Shown: positions 51,701 to 62,690, counted from the first letter of the stretch. The stretch: DNA of 64,000 nucleotides from Oryza sativa Japonica Group (GCF_034140825.1 NC_089037.1:35989001-36053000), one strand, 5' to 3'. The notes: generated by a model not told the origin, from the letters alone. Numbers and translations are program-made.

Positions 51701-53121
51701 TTTTGTGGTAATTCAGCATGGTTATCAAATATTGGAAACCGACACTTCCTCCTCTCTGCAGAATCCCCACTATCATCATCATAGGATGCATCATCCTCTG
51801 AATCAAAGTATGCAATGCCATCTCCCTCGTCATTTACCTGTGTTATGGTGTTGGCATCAACACTTTGAGGAAGATCCAACTCAACTGGGGTGTCAAGTGG
51901 AATTTCTTCTCTCCTTTTCATTTTTTTCTTGAATTGCTTATAATTAATTCTTATCTCATCTGCTTCATCATCTTCATCCTCTGTAAAACCAGTGGCATCA
52001 GAACCACTATCTGAATCTAAGCCTTCAGTTTGTATGTTCGCGATACTGCTATTGGGATTATCACATTGTGTGTTCGTACCGCCCTTTGCAATAACTAGAG
52101 AGTCTGGAAACATGCTATTATTATCCCGAAATAGATCAAATACAGCTTCATCAGAATGAGCCTCTACCAATGTAGAACTGCAACCCATATCCAATTTAAC
52201 TATTTCAGTGTAAATGTCCACAGCTCCAGTAGTTCCAACAATTTTCACCATCTCCAAGCAGGACTGATCATCTACAAGCAGCCTCATTCCATTATTTAGT
52301 GCATCACCAGGTGGTAACCAGTACATTCTAACAGGCTGTTGAAAGGTTGTGTGATCCAACAGATGGCCTTCAAGTTCTGGGATTCAAATTTTCTCAATGT
52401 CTATATGTGACAAGCCCTCATCCCCATTAATGTACTGAACTTTTGACCCATCAAGAACGAAATGACCATTGAAATAAAATTTAATAGCTAATAGCTCAGA
52501 ATCTGCCATCTGCTTTCGTTCCTAGACAAATCTGCTACACAGTAGTGGTGAAAAATCAAAACATATCCAAAAATTTAATGCGATCGAACAAGAAAAATGA
52601 GAACTTGCCTCTACTGGTGTGATCCACGACTTCTGCAAACTAGCACTCCAACTGATCGCTTGGCAAAACCCCAGAGCAGTGCATACCATGACAGAGCTTG
52701 GCGAAGCTTCTTGGAGCCGTACGTCGGCGTTGCCCCGTGCTGCGGCGACGCGGCTGAACAGGAGCAATCGTTGTGCAGCGCTGCGATGCCGCGACCGCCG
52801 TTCGCCAGCGACCAAACCCTATCAGGGTTTAGACGGAGAAAACAAACAGTGGAGTAATGGGCCGGCCTTTTTTTTCTTCCTTCCTGTTGTTTCCTTTTTT
52901 TTTCCTTTTCTTTCTTTTTTATATGGTAAGGGTAGAATGGTCATTTCATTTGTATTGTTGCATGCAAGAATGACTTGGCATGCTTATGTGGTATTTTTGT
53001 GGGACCAAGGACTATGTTAACCCAAATGATTAATTTGGAGGACTTATTTGGACGTTTTGAAACCTCAAGGACTAAACTGAGCCCGAAGCGAAACTTCAGG
53101 GACCATATTAGCTATTCTTCC
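48706..53121 (-). mobile_element. MuDR-type MULE with long TIRs and 9-bp target duplication
   Basis: CAAAAGGAA occurs immediately outside both ends (48697-48705 and 53122-53130). The terminal inverted repeats start GGGAGAATAGCTAATATGGTC (left) and GGAAGAATAGCTAATATGGTC (right, complemented) and stay closely similar for about 240 bases. The ends of the long TIRs resemble the phrase 'all-TIR promoter' layout known for MuDR, from which the transposase is read. The element is 4.4 kb, carries one multi-exon transposase gene on the minus strand and no second gene. The strong TIR identity and almost open frame suggest a recent insertion. Confidence 0.93.
49396..52509 (-). pseudogene. MuDR/MULE transposase, nearly complete
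   Basis: Four exons on the minus strand: 52509-50902, 50811-49894, 49815-49543, 49443-49396. Introns are GT-AG and the frame spans 949 codons including the stop. The order is a plant MULE N-terminal domain, an acidic stretch, a zinc-finger MuDR domain (CMRKGCTWLLHASYN), and the MULE catalytic core with first Asp in VIGFDGCFLKG and second in VFLTDQQKG. A SWIM zinc finger follows (CSCRYWQISGIPCQHACA), then a basic region and a CCHC zinc knuckle (CGFCHEKGHNSRGC). Codon 42 of the ATG-initiated frame is TGA (52386-52384). The rest is open, so the catalytic part could only be made by re-initiation or an alternative start. The transposase would bind its TIRs and cut and paste this element family. 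MURB-like coding sequence is absent. Confidence 0.9.
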
Positions 53122-53143
53122 CAAAAGGAACCACATTAGGAGT

Positions 53144-54351
53144 CACTACTAGAAAACCAATTTTCCCAAGCGGCCAAAACTAATTTTCGCAGACGGGAGG
53201 GAGGTTCGCCTGCAACACAACGACTGTAAAAATCGATGATTTTCGCAGTCGGGGCAACGGCCCTCCTGCGAAAATGCAAAAAAACGAACAAAAAAAAAAA
53301 TCGCCGCACCGCCGCCGCCACGCGACTCGCCGCCGCCCCCCTCCCCCGGCCGGATCTGAGAGGGGAGGGGAGGGGAGCCGCCGCTGCCGCCGTCGTCGTC
53401 GTCGCCGCCGCCGGCCTCCCCCCTCCCTCCTCTGGCCAGATCTGCGAGGGAGGGAGGGAGGGGAGACGCCGCCGGCCGGCCCGCGCCGCACCGCCCGCGC
53501 GCCGTCGCCGCCGCCGCTCCACGTCGCCCCGCGCCGTAGCCCCCAGCGGCCTCCCCCCTCCCTCCTCTGGCCAGATCTAGGAGGGAGGGGGCAAGGGGAG
53601 ACGCCACCGGCTGCCCCGCGCCGCCCCGCACGCGTCGCCGCCGCCGCCGTCGCCCCTGCCGGCCTCCCCCCTCCCTCCTCCGGCCAGATCTGCGAGGGAG
53701 GGAGGGAGGGGAGACGCCGCCGGCCGGCCCGCGCCGCACCGCCCGCGCGCCGTCGCCCCCGCCGGCCTCCCCCCTCCCTCCTCCGGCCAGATCTAGGAGG
53801 GAGGGGGCGAGGGGAGACGCCGCTGGCCGCCCCACGCCGCCCCGCACGCATCGCCGCCACCGCCGCCGTCGCCCCTGCCGGCCTCCCCCCTCCCTCCTCC
53901 AGCCAGATCTGGGAGGGAAGGGGCGAGGGGAGACGCCGCCGGCCGCGCGTCGTCGCCGTCGGCCCCGCCGCGCCGCCAGAGATGAGGGGAGAGGAGAGTC
54001 AGTGAGGGAGAGGAGAGGAGAGGAGACTGAGTCAGTGGAGGGAGAGGGAGAGAGAGAGAGAGTTGAGTGGTGGGAGGGGTGGGAGGAGAAGATAAGGGTG
54101 GGTTTTTTTTTTGGGTAGGTACGATTTTTGCAGTCGGACCACATAAGGTTCACAAGCGCCGCTTAAGTAGGCCGCCTGCGATTTTCGCAGGCGCCGCTTA
54201 AGTGGTCCGCCTGCGAAAATAGATTTTCGCAGGTGGACATCGAACTTCACCCCGATTTATATTTTTTGTAGGCGGTCATTTAGCTATAAGAGTCATGTCC
54301 GCCTGCGAAAAAAAAGTCCATACGTTGGGGAAAATGCGTTTTCTAGTAGTG
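53144..54351. mobile_element. Non-autonomous CACTA (En/Spm) element
   Basis: It starts CACTACTAGAAAACC and ends GTTTTCTAGTAGTG, with the 3-bp target duplication AGT at 53141-53143 and 54352-54354. Subterminal motifs CGCAGTCGG, GCCTGCGAAAA and TTTTCGCAGGCG recur in both orientations near both ends, as expected for TNPA-type binding sites. The centre (53405-53950) is a GC-rich tandem array. The long open frames through it are by-products of GC content. There is no transposase. It begins 22 bases after the MULE ends. Confidence 0.92.
53405..53950. repeat. GC-rich tandem array inside the CACTA element
   Basis: The phrase GCCGGCCTCCCCCCTCCCTCC followed by GCCAGATCT, GAGGGAGGG and GGGGAGACGCC recurs about five times (starts near 53412, 53548, 53660, 53762 and 53878) with period about 105-135 bases. 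Alternate units share GCGAGGGAGGGAGGGAGG or AGGAGGGAGGGGGC, so it is a higher-order repeat of two unit types. Confidence 0.85.
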
Positions 54352-54458
54352 AGTTTAATCCTTCAGTGATAATATATGATTTGGTTTTACGAAATTGAAT
54401 ATTTAAAACTCTGACTAATAATTGAACTAAAATTTAATCTTGGATGTAGTATCATTAT

Positions 54459-54732
54459 ACTTCCTTCCCTTCAAATTGGTAATACTTGTTGTTTTGGATA
54501 AAACTATGGTCAAATTTTTAAAACTTTAACTATAAATAACATTTAAAATATTTATCTTAGAAGTACGGAGAGCATACATATGGATTAGTCTTAAAAGTAG
54601 TTTAATAAAATCATATATTTATTGATATTTCTATATATATATTATATTGTAATAAAAATTAGTAGTTAAAGTTATTTTTTGGAGACCATGTTATTGTCCA
54701 AAACAATAAGAATTACCAACTCGAAAGGTGTA
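54459..54732. mobile_element. Stowaway-like MITE, right end decayed
   Basis: TA is followed by CTTCCTTCCCTTCAAATTGGTAATACTTGTTGTTTTGG. The right part carries the complement TCCAAAACAATAAGAATTACCAACTCGAAAGG, but the final GGAGTA is missing. Confidence 0.55.
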
Positions 54733-55440
54733 TTTATATTTAAATATATTTTCATATGATATTAACTTTATAGTTGTTGATAATGCATTATGAAAAAAAA
54801 ATCAAAGGTCTAAAGTAATTATTACGAATGAAATCAATGGAAAAAAAATCATTACTACTACCACAGCAACTAAAGTATCATAAAGATGCTCTATAGAAGA
54901 CAAATTTTACCTGCCCTATACGGGCTAATTGGCAGGCGTGCCAATTGGCACGCCAATTTTTTAGTTTATCTCTTATTCGGAATGATTTATCATCCTTTCT
55001 CTTTGGGGTTCCGTAAGAACTTAACTAAATGTGTTGAAGGCTCTCCTCCAAAGAGCCAATAGTCAACCTCCTATCCCCTGGTGGTGGCTCTCCCGTTATA
55101 CTCTCTCTAGGGAACAACTCATTACTCATAGATTGGGCCGGCGTATCTCATCATCAGAGAATTCTTCTTGACTTCTCCGCATCCTCGAGGCAACATGGAA
55201 AGGCCCACAATGGATAGGGCAGGGTGGCTACTTTCATGCTCGTTCCTCCAGGACCTCGAGGCCACTTCGCATAGGGCCCACACTGAGCTAGAGTGCGATG
55301 GCAACCCGCCATGTCTTTGCTGCATCCGCGTAGGCATGTGATGAGCAGGAATGACTGCACCCGGTTGGGTGTTAGAGCAAGGCTAATAAGCTGGTGATTA
55401 GCCGGTACATGTCATCTTGATCTGATGTGGAAGGAAAAAT
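54733..55440. other. Intergenic, no gene supported
   Basis: AT-rich to about 54900, then a moderately GC stretch (55000-55370) without a recognisable product. GTTAGAGCAAGGCTAATAAG near 55372 looks like the end of a MITE, but the other end was not found. Confidence 0.35.
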
Positions 55441-55743
55441 TACTCCCTCCGTCCCAGAAAGAGACGAATCCTGGGGGGAGAGCTTTGTCCCGAAAAAAAC
55501 CGATTTCTGGACAGAAAACGAGAAACTTCCCATCTATCTCATCCTGTGTGGGCCATAGGTGGACCGCGTATCCTCTCGTTCACACCACGCAAACCTTATC
55601 GCCTCCCAGTTTTTTTTCTGTCGCGTCTCTCTCTCTCGTTCCTCCTGGATCGATTCCATCGCCCCGTCGCCTCTCTCTCGCGTTTCTCTCCATCGCTCCC
55701 TCACCCCCTCCCGGATCGATTCCGTCGAAGCGGCGGCGTCCAG

Positions 55744-57823
55744 ATGAGCGACCCTTCGAAGCTTCCGACTCCCTCCCTACTGCCGTCGTGCTCCTCCCCA
55801 CACATCTCTCCCCGCTCCACGCCGCTCCCCCTCACTTCCGCAACTCCCTGCGGAGTTCCCCATCCACCAGGATGCGGGCGCTTCGATACAGCGGGGGAGG
55901 GTTGCGAGCGGTTAGATCCGATGCCGGAGGCGGCTCCTTTCGAAGGATTTGCCTCGATGGCAGAGTTCGAGGCAGCGGCGGAACAGTTTAGGGTTTTCAT
56001 TCAAGAGACGAAAGCCAAGGCGGAGGAGGCGTATCAGCTTGCGGTTTTGATCCAAAAGGCGGCGGCGGGAGGGGGCTCAGATGTGGCAGCGGCCTTGGAG
56101 GTTTGCAAGAAGGCGGCGGAGGCAACGGCGGCGGGTGGAGCCAGTTCAGATGCGGCAGCGACATCGGAGATTTGCAAGGCGGCAGATGTGATGGTCAAGG
56201 AGGTGGCGGCGCACGCGGATCTGATACAGGAGGGGTCGGCGGAGGAGGAGGCTTACCGACCTCCTGTTCTGATTCCGGTGGCAACAGCTAGGGACTTTGG
56301 CGGCAGTATGCGTGGATTGACTCAAAGGTATCTTCACCTTGTTTTCCCTACAACCAATCTGTTCCCCTTATGCAATGAGAGATGCTTTCAATGACGTGTG
56401 TAGATCAGATGCACTGGGTGCGGTTGCATCCCAAAATTTTTTTGATTGTACTGCATAGAATATCCTAGGTTAATGTTGTTCGGTGTTTTGTATCTTTATA
56501 ATCATCCAGCTGTTATATGTCGGTCAGTGTTACCAATGTTGAAGTAATGCGGGTTAGCTGGGTTTTACATTTTGTTTTCTGCAAAATTTGGCATGGAGTG
56601 AGAAGGGGGTTATGATGACATGTTTCAAATAAAATAAATTAGTGTTAACAAAAATCCAAGCAGTTTTAAACCTAACCAAAGCATTCCTTTCTGTTTTGTT
56701 GCCCATAGGTATATTCTGAAATTAGAAATTTTTATTGAGTATAGGAAACAATTATAAACTGTAAGAAATTTGATACTGAACATGCGAATTTTATTTCTCA
56801 AAGTTTTTTTTGACTGCTTTATTGCTCAATCAAGAGGCTGATGAAAAATCCAAAATTGTGGTGACACTGTAATGCATGAATATTAATACCTCTGTTTTTA
56901 AATATAAAACATTATTGACGTGTAGGACATGATGCTTGATTGATCATCTTGTTTAAAAAAACTAAGTATATATGGTTAATTATTTTGTTCTGACTTGTTT
57001 CAATATCAGTAAAGAAACTTACTCCTGAATGCAGCTCGTCGTACTCGCTTTGTTGGCTGCAGCTACCTAGCCAGCGTATGTTGCTTGCTTGACTTGTTCA
57101 TTTTAACACTGAAACCTATCGTTGAGAAGCTTCAACTTGCTCCAATAGTACAACTGCACCCACAGATAGTTAGGCTGTCATTCATAGCTAATTAAATTAA
57201 CTAGGTAACCTTGATGTTGTTCTACGAGAATTACCGTGGATGCTATACTTTGATTTCTGCAAATCTTTTTCGATTGTTATACTTCTATTATTCACTGGAT
57301 TTGATCCTTTAACTAGGCCACGCATATATAAACTGATGTACTCTACTTTTGGCTTTCATTGCGTTCAGTAGTCCATTTGGTCTATACTTCAATTTAGACA
57401 TTGCTTATTTACATGGGTCAGCACTATCTTTTTAAAAAAAATGTATCGAATATATAATGTAATCGAAGTACATTTCAGTTTGATTCCATGATAGATTCAT
57501 CTTTACATCCCATCTTGTATTAACTGTCACTGTGTTTTATCCGTTACAGGACTATGTTGGGAGATGATAGCGACCACATGGCCATGTTCGAGAAGAAGGC
57601 AAGCGTCACGCAAACTGACATGAAGGAGAAGAGGGGAAAAGCTAAAGATGTTAGCATCGACGAGGACAAGTCAAGCGATGATGATGTTGATATGGTCATT
57701 GGGGGATATGCGCAAGATCCATACGATGATAGCGGCCTAGAAGAACTCCTACAAGACCAAGACGCACTGGAAAAATCGGTAAAAAAATTTCTAGAGTGTT
57801 TTAATAGTAAAAAATTTAGATGA
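55744..57823 (+). CDS. Second ORF of the Osmar element, unknown protein
   Basis: Two exons, 55744-56327 and 57550-57823, joined by a 1.2-kb intron (CAAAG|GTATCT to TTACAG|GACT), give 285 residues. I recognise no family. Residues 1-60 are Pro/Ser-rich. Residues about 65-195 are Ala/Glu-rich and probably helical, with two similar segments (SDVAAALEVCKKAAEAT and SDAAATSEICKAADVM). The second exon is strongly charged (KEKRGKAKDVSIDEDKSSDD, DVDMVIGGYAQDPYDDSG) and ends LLQDQDALEKSVKKFLECF. It starts about 300 bases inside the left TIR and runs tail to tail with the transposase, leaving 1.1 kb between stops. It may be a genuine accessory gene of the element or a captured host gene. The start could also lie upstream in the same open frame (from 55546). 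Splicing is inferred from phase and border match. Confidence 0.6.
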
Positions 57824-57849
57824 ATGCTTCAATTATGTGTTGATTGTGT

Positions 57850-58240
57850 GCCTGTTTGGTGATTATGAATGGTGGCCTAACAAAGTACCTCGAAGTAGGT
57901 ACCCTTTTGGTATTGTATGAAATTATGTGTAATTATGGTAGTACTTTAGATTAGGTGGTTATTGATAGCAGCCTAAGAAGGTATGTTAAAGTAGGCACCC
58001 TTTTGGTATTGTATGAAATTATGTGTAATTGTGGTAGTACTTTAGATTAGGTGGTTATTGATAGCAGCCTAAGAAGGTATGTTAAAGTAGGCACCCTTTT
58101 GGTATTGTATGAAATTATGTGTAATTGTGGTAGTACTTTAGATTAGGTGGTTATGAATAGCAACCTAACAAGGTATGTTAAAGTAGGCACCCTTTTGGTA
58201 TTGTATGAAAGCATGTGTAATTGTGGTACTGGATGAGATT
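57850..58240. repeat. 96-base minisatellite in the Osmar element
   Basis: Four copies of a unit containing ACCCTTTTGGTATTGTATGA (at 57901, 57997, 58093 and 58189) are spaced exactly 96 bases apart. The middle copies are nearly identical and the first is the most diverged. It begins just after the stop of the plus-strand frame, so it would be that gene's 3' UTR. Confidence 0.93.
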
Positions 58241-58296
58241 AGGGGATTATGATGATGCATGTAATGTTGATTTTACATTGTGACATATATATAAAA

Positions 58297-58633
58297 CTCC
58301 CTCGTTCCCTTTTGATCAGCGCATAAGTAAAACTGAAATGTTCCAATTTGATCAACGCATTAGCCTAGGACGGTGGCCATGACTCTTAGATTTGCATGCT
58401 GATTTAATTTTTGCATGCATGCAAGGAGACGCTGGCCATTCATTTCGCATACTAGGCACTAGTTTTAATAAAAAAACGGGGTCTCTCTCTCTCTCTTCCG
58501 TTTTGCATGCAAGTAACTGAAGTGCTAATTGTGCCTTTTATGAGGTGGGCTTTAAATGATAATGGGAGAAATTTACTTCACCTTGGTCTCGCTGCACGAT
58601 TGCAATACGTCGATCAAAAGGGAACGGAGGGAG
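58297..58633. mobile_element. MITE nested in the Osmar element
   Basis: The left end is CTCCCTCGTTCCCTTTTGATC and the right end complement CTCCCTCCGTTCCCTTTTGATC: 20 or more paired bases. The interior is non-coding, with a TC microsatellite at 58480-58497. TA borders are not preserved, so the superfamily is uncertain, though the ends look Stowaway-like. Confidence 0.7.
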
Positions 58634-58922
58634 GATGAAATTTAGGCAAAAGCTCAAACCATGATAAAACTTTCCACATGACATGATACTCAAATGCTGA
58701 TACTGCATTGTCATATATACAATCTGAAATGTAGCCAACAAAAGCTGAAACCATCATAAAACTTCATATTACATATTACAAAAGCTGAAACCATCATAGA
58801 ACTTGCCACATTGCATGATTAGTTGCATTTACTTGAGTAATACTGATATTACTTTATCATATATACAACATCACATTTAACCAAAAGCTGAAACTACGAT
58901 AGACCTTCCCATTTTGCATAAT

Positions 58923-61900
58923 TTACTGCACTTGATTGGCTAATGCTGATATGACCTTTTCATACAGTTCACGACCACAACTAAGGGTATTAGGGAGAAT
59001 GTCCAGACGCTCTAGCCTCTCTTTACCCATATGAGGTATTCTGTATCCATTTCCACCATCAGCTTCCATAACCTCTAACAAGCAAGATTGTAGTGTTAGG
59101 AACACCCTATTTAGCTTGTTGTCATCATAGGCCTGAAATTCCTGCTCAACATTATGTATTAGCTCATCCATATTCCTAGATATCCTTCTATATGTTAATG
59201 ATTGTAGCGATGCAAAGAACCCAAGATCTAATGCATTCATATCTGGGGAATTAGGAGGCTGATGCATAAGGCGGATGTCAAACCCTGTTTGGGATACTGC
59301 ATAGGCAAATTGATAATCATCCACTGGCACATGAGCAGGAGCATTGTCTTGCTGAATCCATATAGTGCTGTGTGCATCGTCTCGAGGCCAACTTGATATA
59401 ATAGCTGGTAGTACTTTAGCAATCAGAAACGACCTTACGGTGTCTCGATCAACCTTGATTGTCTTGGTGACTAGAGTTCCCCTTGGCCTGTTTTGACTTG
59501 TCCTTTGTGCTGGTTCCTATGTATATAACATTAAGTAAGTTAGATAAGCAATTAAGTTTCACATCACATCACTAAGTAAAAATGCATATATTAAGAGGTT
59601 ATAATACCTTTTTGGTGAAAGGCCACAAGCCTATCTTGCCGTCAAAAGTGCAGATACCTTCTTCATTGTATCTAGGCCTAGCAACTGCTGCCAAGAACAT
59701 CACTTTATCAATAGAATTCTTGTTTTGCACGGGTCTGTACGGATCATCCTCCCAATGGACCAGGTAAAAAGTTCTTGTCTTTTTAGTGGTATTGAACCAT
59801 TTTTCATCGATGTGCACAATGTTGCGCATATCAACAAACTTCGGTTCATTTGGCAAAGTATGCCAATCTAACATGGAAATACACCATTGCAGCCTTGATC
59901 GTTTGTTCTCTTCCTTCAACAATGGCTTTAATGTGTTTGAGTGACGTCTTATCAGCCCTTCTTTCAACATCCTATGAAGCGTGCTTTTTGGTATACCCGC
60001 GGCTGATGCAAATGACCGTAATGTGCCCCTTAGTTGCAGGGGGACATTAGCAACATCTGACAAGTCAATTTCATTCTTCTTGCGACCAGAATTAGTTTTC
60101 TTTCTAGAACTTACATTGACTGGAATTCCCTGTGCACGGCACTGCTTTGCTCTTCGCCAAATATCTTGCACTCTACCCCTTTTGATATTGAACATTTCAG
60201 CAACTTCAGTTGTTGCTTTTTTTCTTAGTCTTCCATTGATAGTTTTCTTAACCAATGCATCATATATCTCTTGCCTTTGTATGTTGGTAAGATTTTTGTT
60301 TGGATGTTCATCTTCCTCATCTGAATCATCCAACTCCTCTTGTTCAAAAACAATTTCCACATCACCAGCATACACATCGTACTCCTGCATGTCTACAACA
60401 ACAATTACAAGGTGAGTCGTCTGTACCAATTTAGATGGTGGATATTTTATTATCATGGATCAACATGGTTGTAAACTTATGGCTGATTTTAGATTTCAGA
60501 AGGACATAGAAACATTGACACAATTTACTTTATGTGCTGAAATGTCAAATTGACAGTCCATAATTTGCAACTAATGCATCCAATGTTATGTTTAGATTAT
60601 TCTAGGTAGTTCGCATGATGTCATATTAGTATCTTCTAATTAAAAACATGGTTTCAGTTAATTAATCTTATTCTTCAGTGGTGCTTTATGTACAACCACA
60701 TTTTATTAATTTTACTAAGTTTGTTATCCATGTCAGCTAAAAGTGCTTTACCTGCTTGCATTTGTAGATGTTCCTCATAGGCATCAGAGTTAACATCAAA
60801 AGGAAAGCCATGTTGGTTGTGACCTCCATAAATTTGCAGAATTTCATCCATGGCATCGGCACCGTCTACAATAACAATTACCATGTGAGTACCAAGTCTA
60901 ATATCAATATTTTGTTAGGTACAATACTATTGCAGCTATTTTATTACATTCTACAATAAAATAATTATGGGCCATTATACTCAGATAGCTCACACATTGC
61001 ATTATTACAACCAATCATTAGTGCTGATACTTGCTATTTGACATGCCATGCATATTGGCCTAACTGGATATGTGTGACTAAAAGTAATAATGCTTATACT
61101 ACTCTTCCAATGTAGCCAAATAGTTCTATGAATAACTGATCTGTTATGCTATATATATAATGGAACCAATGATTAATATAGGTTACTTTGTGCAGTACAA
61201 CATCAGCAAAGGAGATTATCATATCTGAAAACCACAATCAAGGTACCAATTTTATATCCATCTCAAATTTAGTTTTGTTGTCTACCTATTTTGTTATTGT
61301 ACTCTTCACCTTGTTTTTCAATAGAGGTCCATGTCAGCTGTAAATAAACTCATGGAAGTGCTCATGTTTCTTTTTCCCTAACTTGTGCTATTCATGATTG
61401 TGATTTTATCAAAAGGTGCTTGTGCTGTAGTCAGGAGAACCATTGGGTATTTTGCTGCTTTAGTTATATTATGGCCATACTTGAATGACTTTTCTACATT
61501 GTACAAACTTTGGTGCTGAAGTTCAGGGCTTTTTGTGATCTGTATTGAAGGTGCAATCTAACTTTGATATATACTAATACTAGCTCAATATCAGTGGTAC
61601 TGTAAAGGAAATTATACATGTAGAATCTAGCATATGAGGATTGATTGTAGACAGAAGATAAGCATCATGTGAGCACTATTTGATTAGTTATAGCTAGATA
61701 CATGTATAACTTGTGATATTATGGAAGGGAATGAACTTCAATATGCCCAACTCATTCACAGAATCGAGCTGGTAAAGAACAAAGAGAAAAAAACCAAGAA
61801 CATAGCAGTTCCATCAATGCACATGGTATCTTTTTTAAAAAAAAATGCCAAAGATTTAGAGTGATTTATGCAAGTCATATGTACAAAGATCGATCGTTTA

Positions 61901-62127
61901 CTATTCTTGCTTGCAAGGTCACCTGGATGGTTATGGTTGGCACCTCCCTGCACATCACCTCCAAGTTGATCCTCCTCTTGACCAACATGCATTTCAACTT
62001 CTGCAACCACTGGTTCATTAAGGTCAGGCACATCATGCTCATCTCCCTCATCTGCCACTGGTTCATTAAGGTCAGGCACAGCTTGCTCATCTCCCTCATC
62101 TGCTAGTTCATTTAGATCTAAAGCCAT
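58923..62127 (-). CDS. Mariner-like (Osmar) transposase
   Basis: Four coding exons on the minus strand: 62127-61923, 60865-60752, 60392-59608, 59516-58923. All are GT-AG, with 565 residues and no internal stop. The N-terminal extension has a repeated acidic motif (LDLNELADEGDEQAVP, DLNEPVADEGDEHDVP, DLNEPV). A DNA-binding region with helix-turn-helix segments follows (IYDALVKKTINGRLRKKATT, then IKRGRVQDIWRRAKQ, and later GIPKSTLHRMLKEGLIRRHS). The catalytic core is the plant DD39D type: first Asp in NIVHIDEKWF, second in IWIQQDNAPAH, third in NSPDMNALDLG. It acts in the nucleus, cutting at TIRs and inserting at TA. The last intron separates the first and second catalytic Asp blocks (FTKK|EPAQRT). 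All three acidic residues are present, so the protein may be active. Confidence 0.93.
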
Positions 62128-62507
62128 GAAGGTGGTGTTTTTGCAGACTCATGAAGTGATAAGTTGGGAGGGAAACTTGTGAGAATGGTTCATTTTGAGC
62201 TTTTATAGGGTATCTTGTGCTGGGGTGTGCTCAAATTTGTATTTCTTGCCGCCAAGCAATGGTGTTGTTTGATTCAAATTAGTTGGCGCGCTGGATTAGT
62301 GGCCTGTACAGATATTTGGTGCCCATGATTGGTGTACTACTTGTACTACTCTACTCAAGTTGGCTGCAGATATTCAACTTGTATTATTATTTTATTTGTA
62401 ACTAATGATTGGATGTACTTGTATTGAGGGCATTGTTGTCTTTTGTCACTTGTCCTAAAGTTGCATTGGGATTCTAGGGTTTGTGATTTTGTGGGACGGA
62501 GGGAGTA

Positions 62508-62690
62508 GGTGTGAGAGAAAGAAGTTGGCTCTTCTGCAACCGCCTGCTCTGCACAAGCGCCTAGACAGACTGACAACCTAAGCCCACATTCAGCGAGGGG
62601 AGAAAGAGTAGACCCCGGGTCCACAACAAATATAAAAGATTTATTTACTAATACGTATAGCGTCTGCCTTTATTTAGGTTGGCTATTACA
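62508..62690. other. Short spacer between Osmar and LTR
   Basis: Under 200 bases of non-coding sequence. No feature is recognised. Confidence 0.4.

Larger units (their letters stand above)
55443..62505. mobile_element. Osmar-type mariner-like element, 7.06 kb
   Basis: TA target duplications flank it (55441-55442 and 62506-62507). The left end is CTCCCTCCGTCCCAGAAAGA and the right end, complemented, CTCCCTCCGTCCCACAAAAT: 14 perfect bases and then weaker pairing to about 32. It contains an apparently complete transposase on the minus strand (62127-58923), a separate two-exon frame on the plus strand (55744-57823), a 96-base minisatellite and a nested MITE. Rice Osmar elements I know of are shorter and single-gene. 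Such transposases can mobilise Stowaway MITEs, of which there are several in this window. The intact transposase frame points to a young insertion. Confidence 0.9.

Noticed and set aside
53405-53950. CRISPR-like regular repeat spacing
   Set aside because: Units of 105-135 bases without short conserved repeats and unique spacers, in a plant transposon; it is an ordinary tandem array. No CRISPR array was seen anywhere.
53149-54153. 334-codon Gly/Arg/Pro-rich frame and overlapping frames
   Set aside because: They follow the tandem GC-rich units of the CACTA element and cross its ends.
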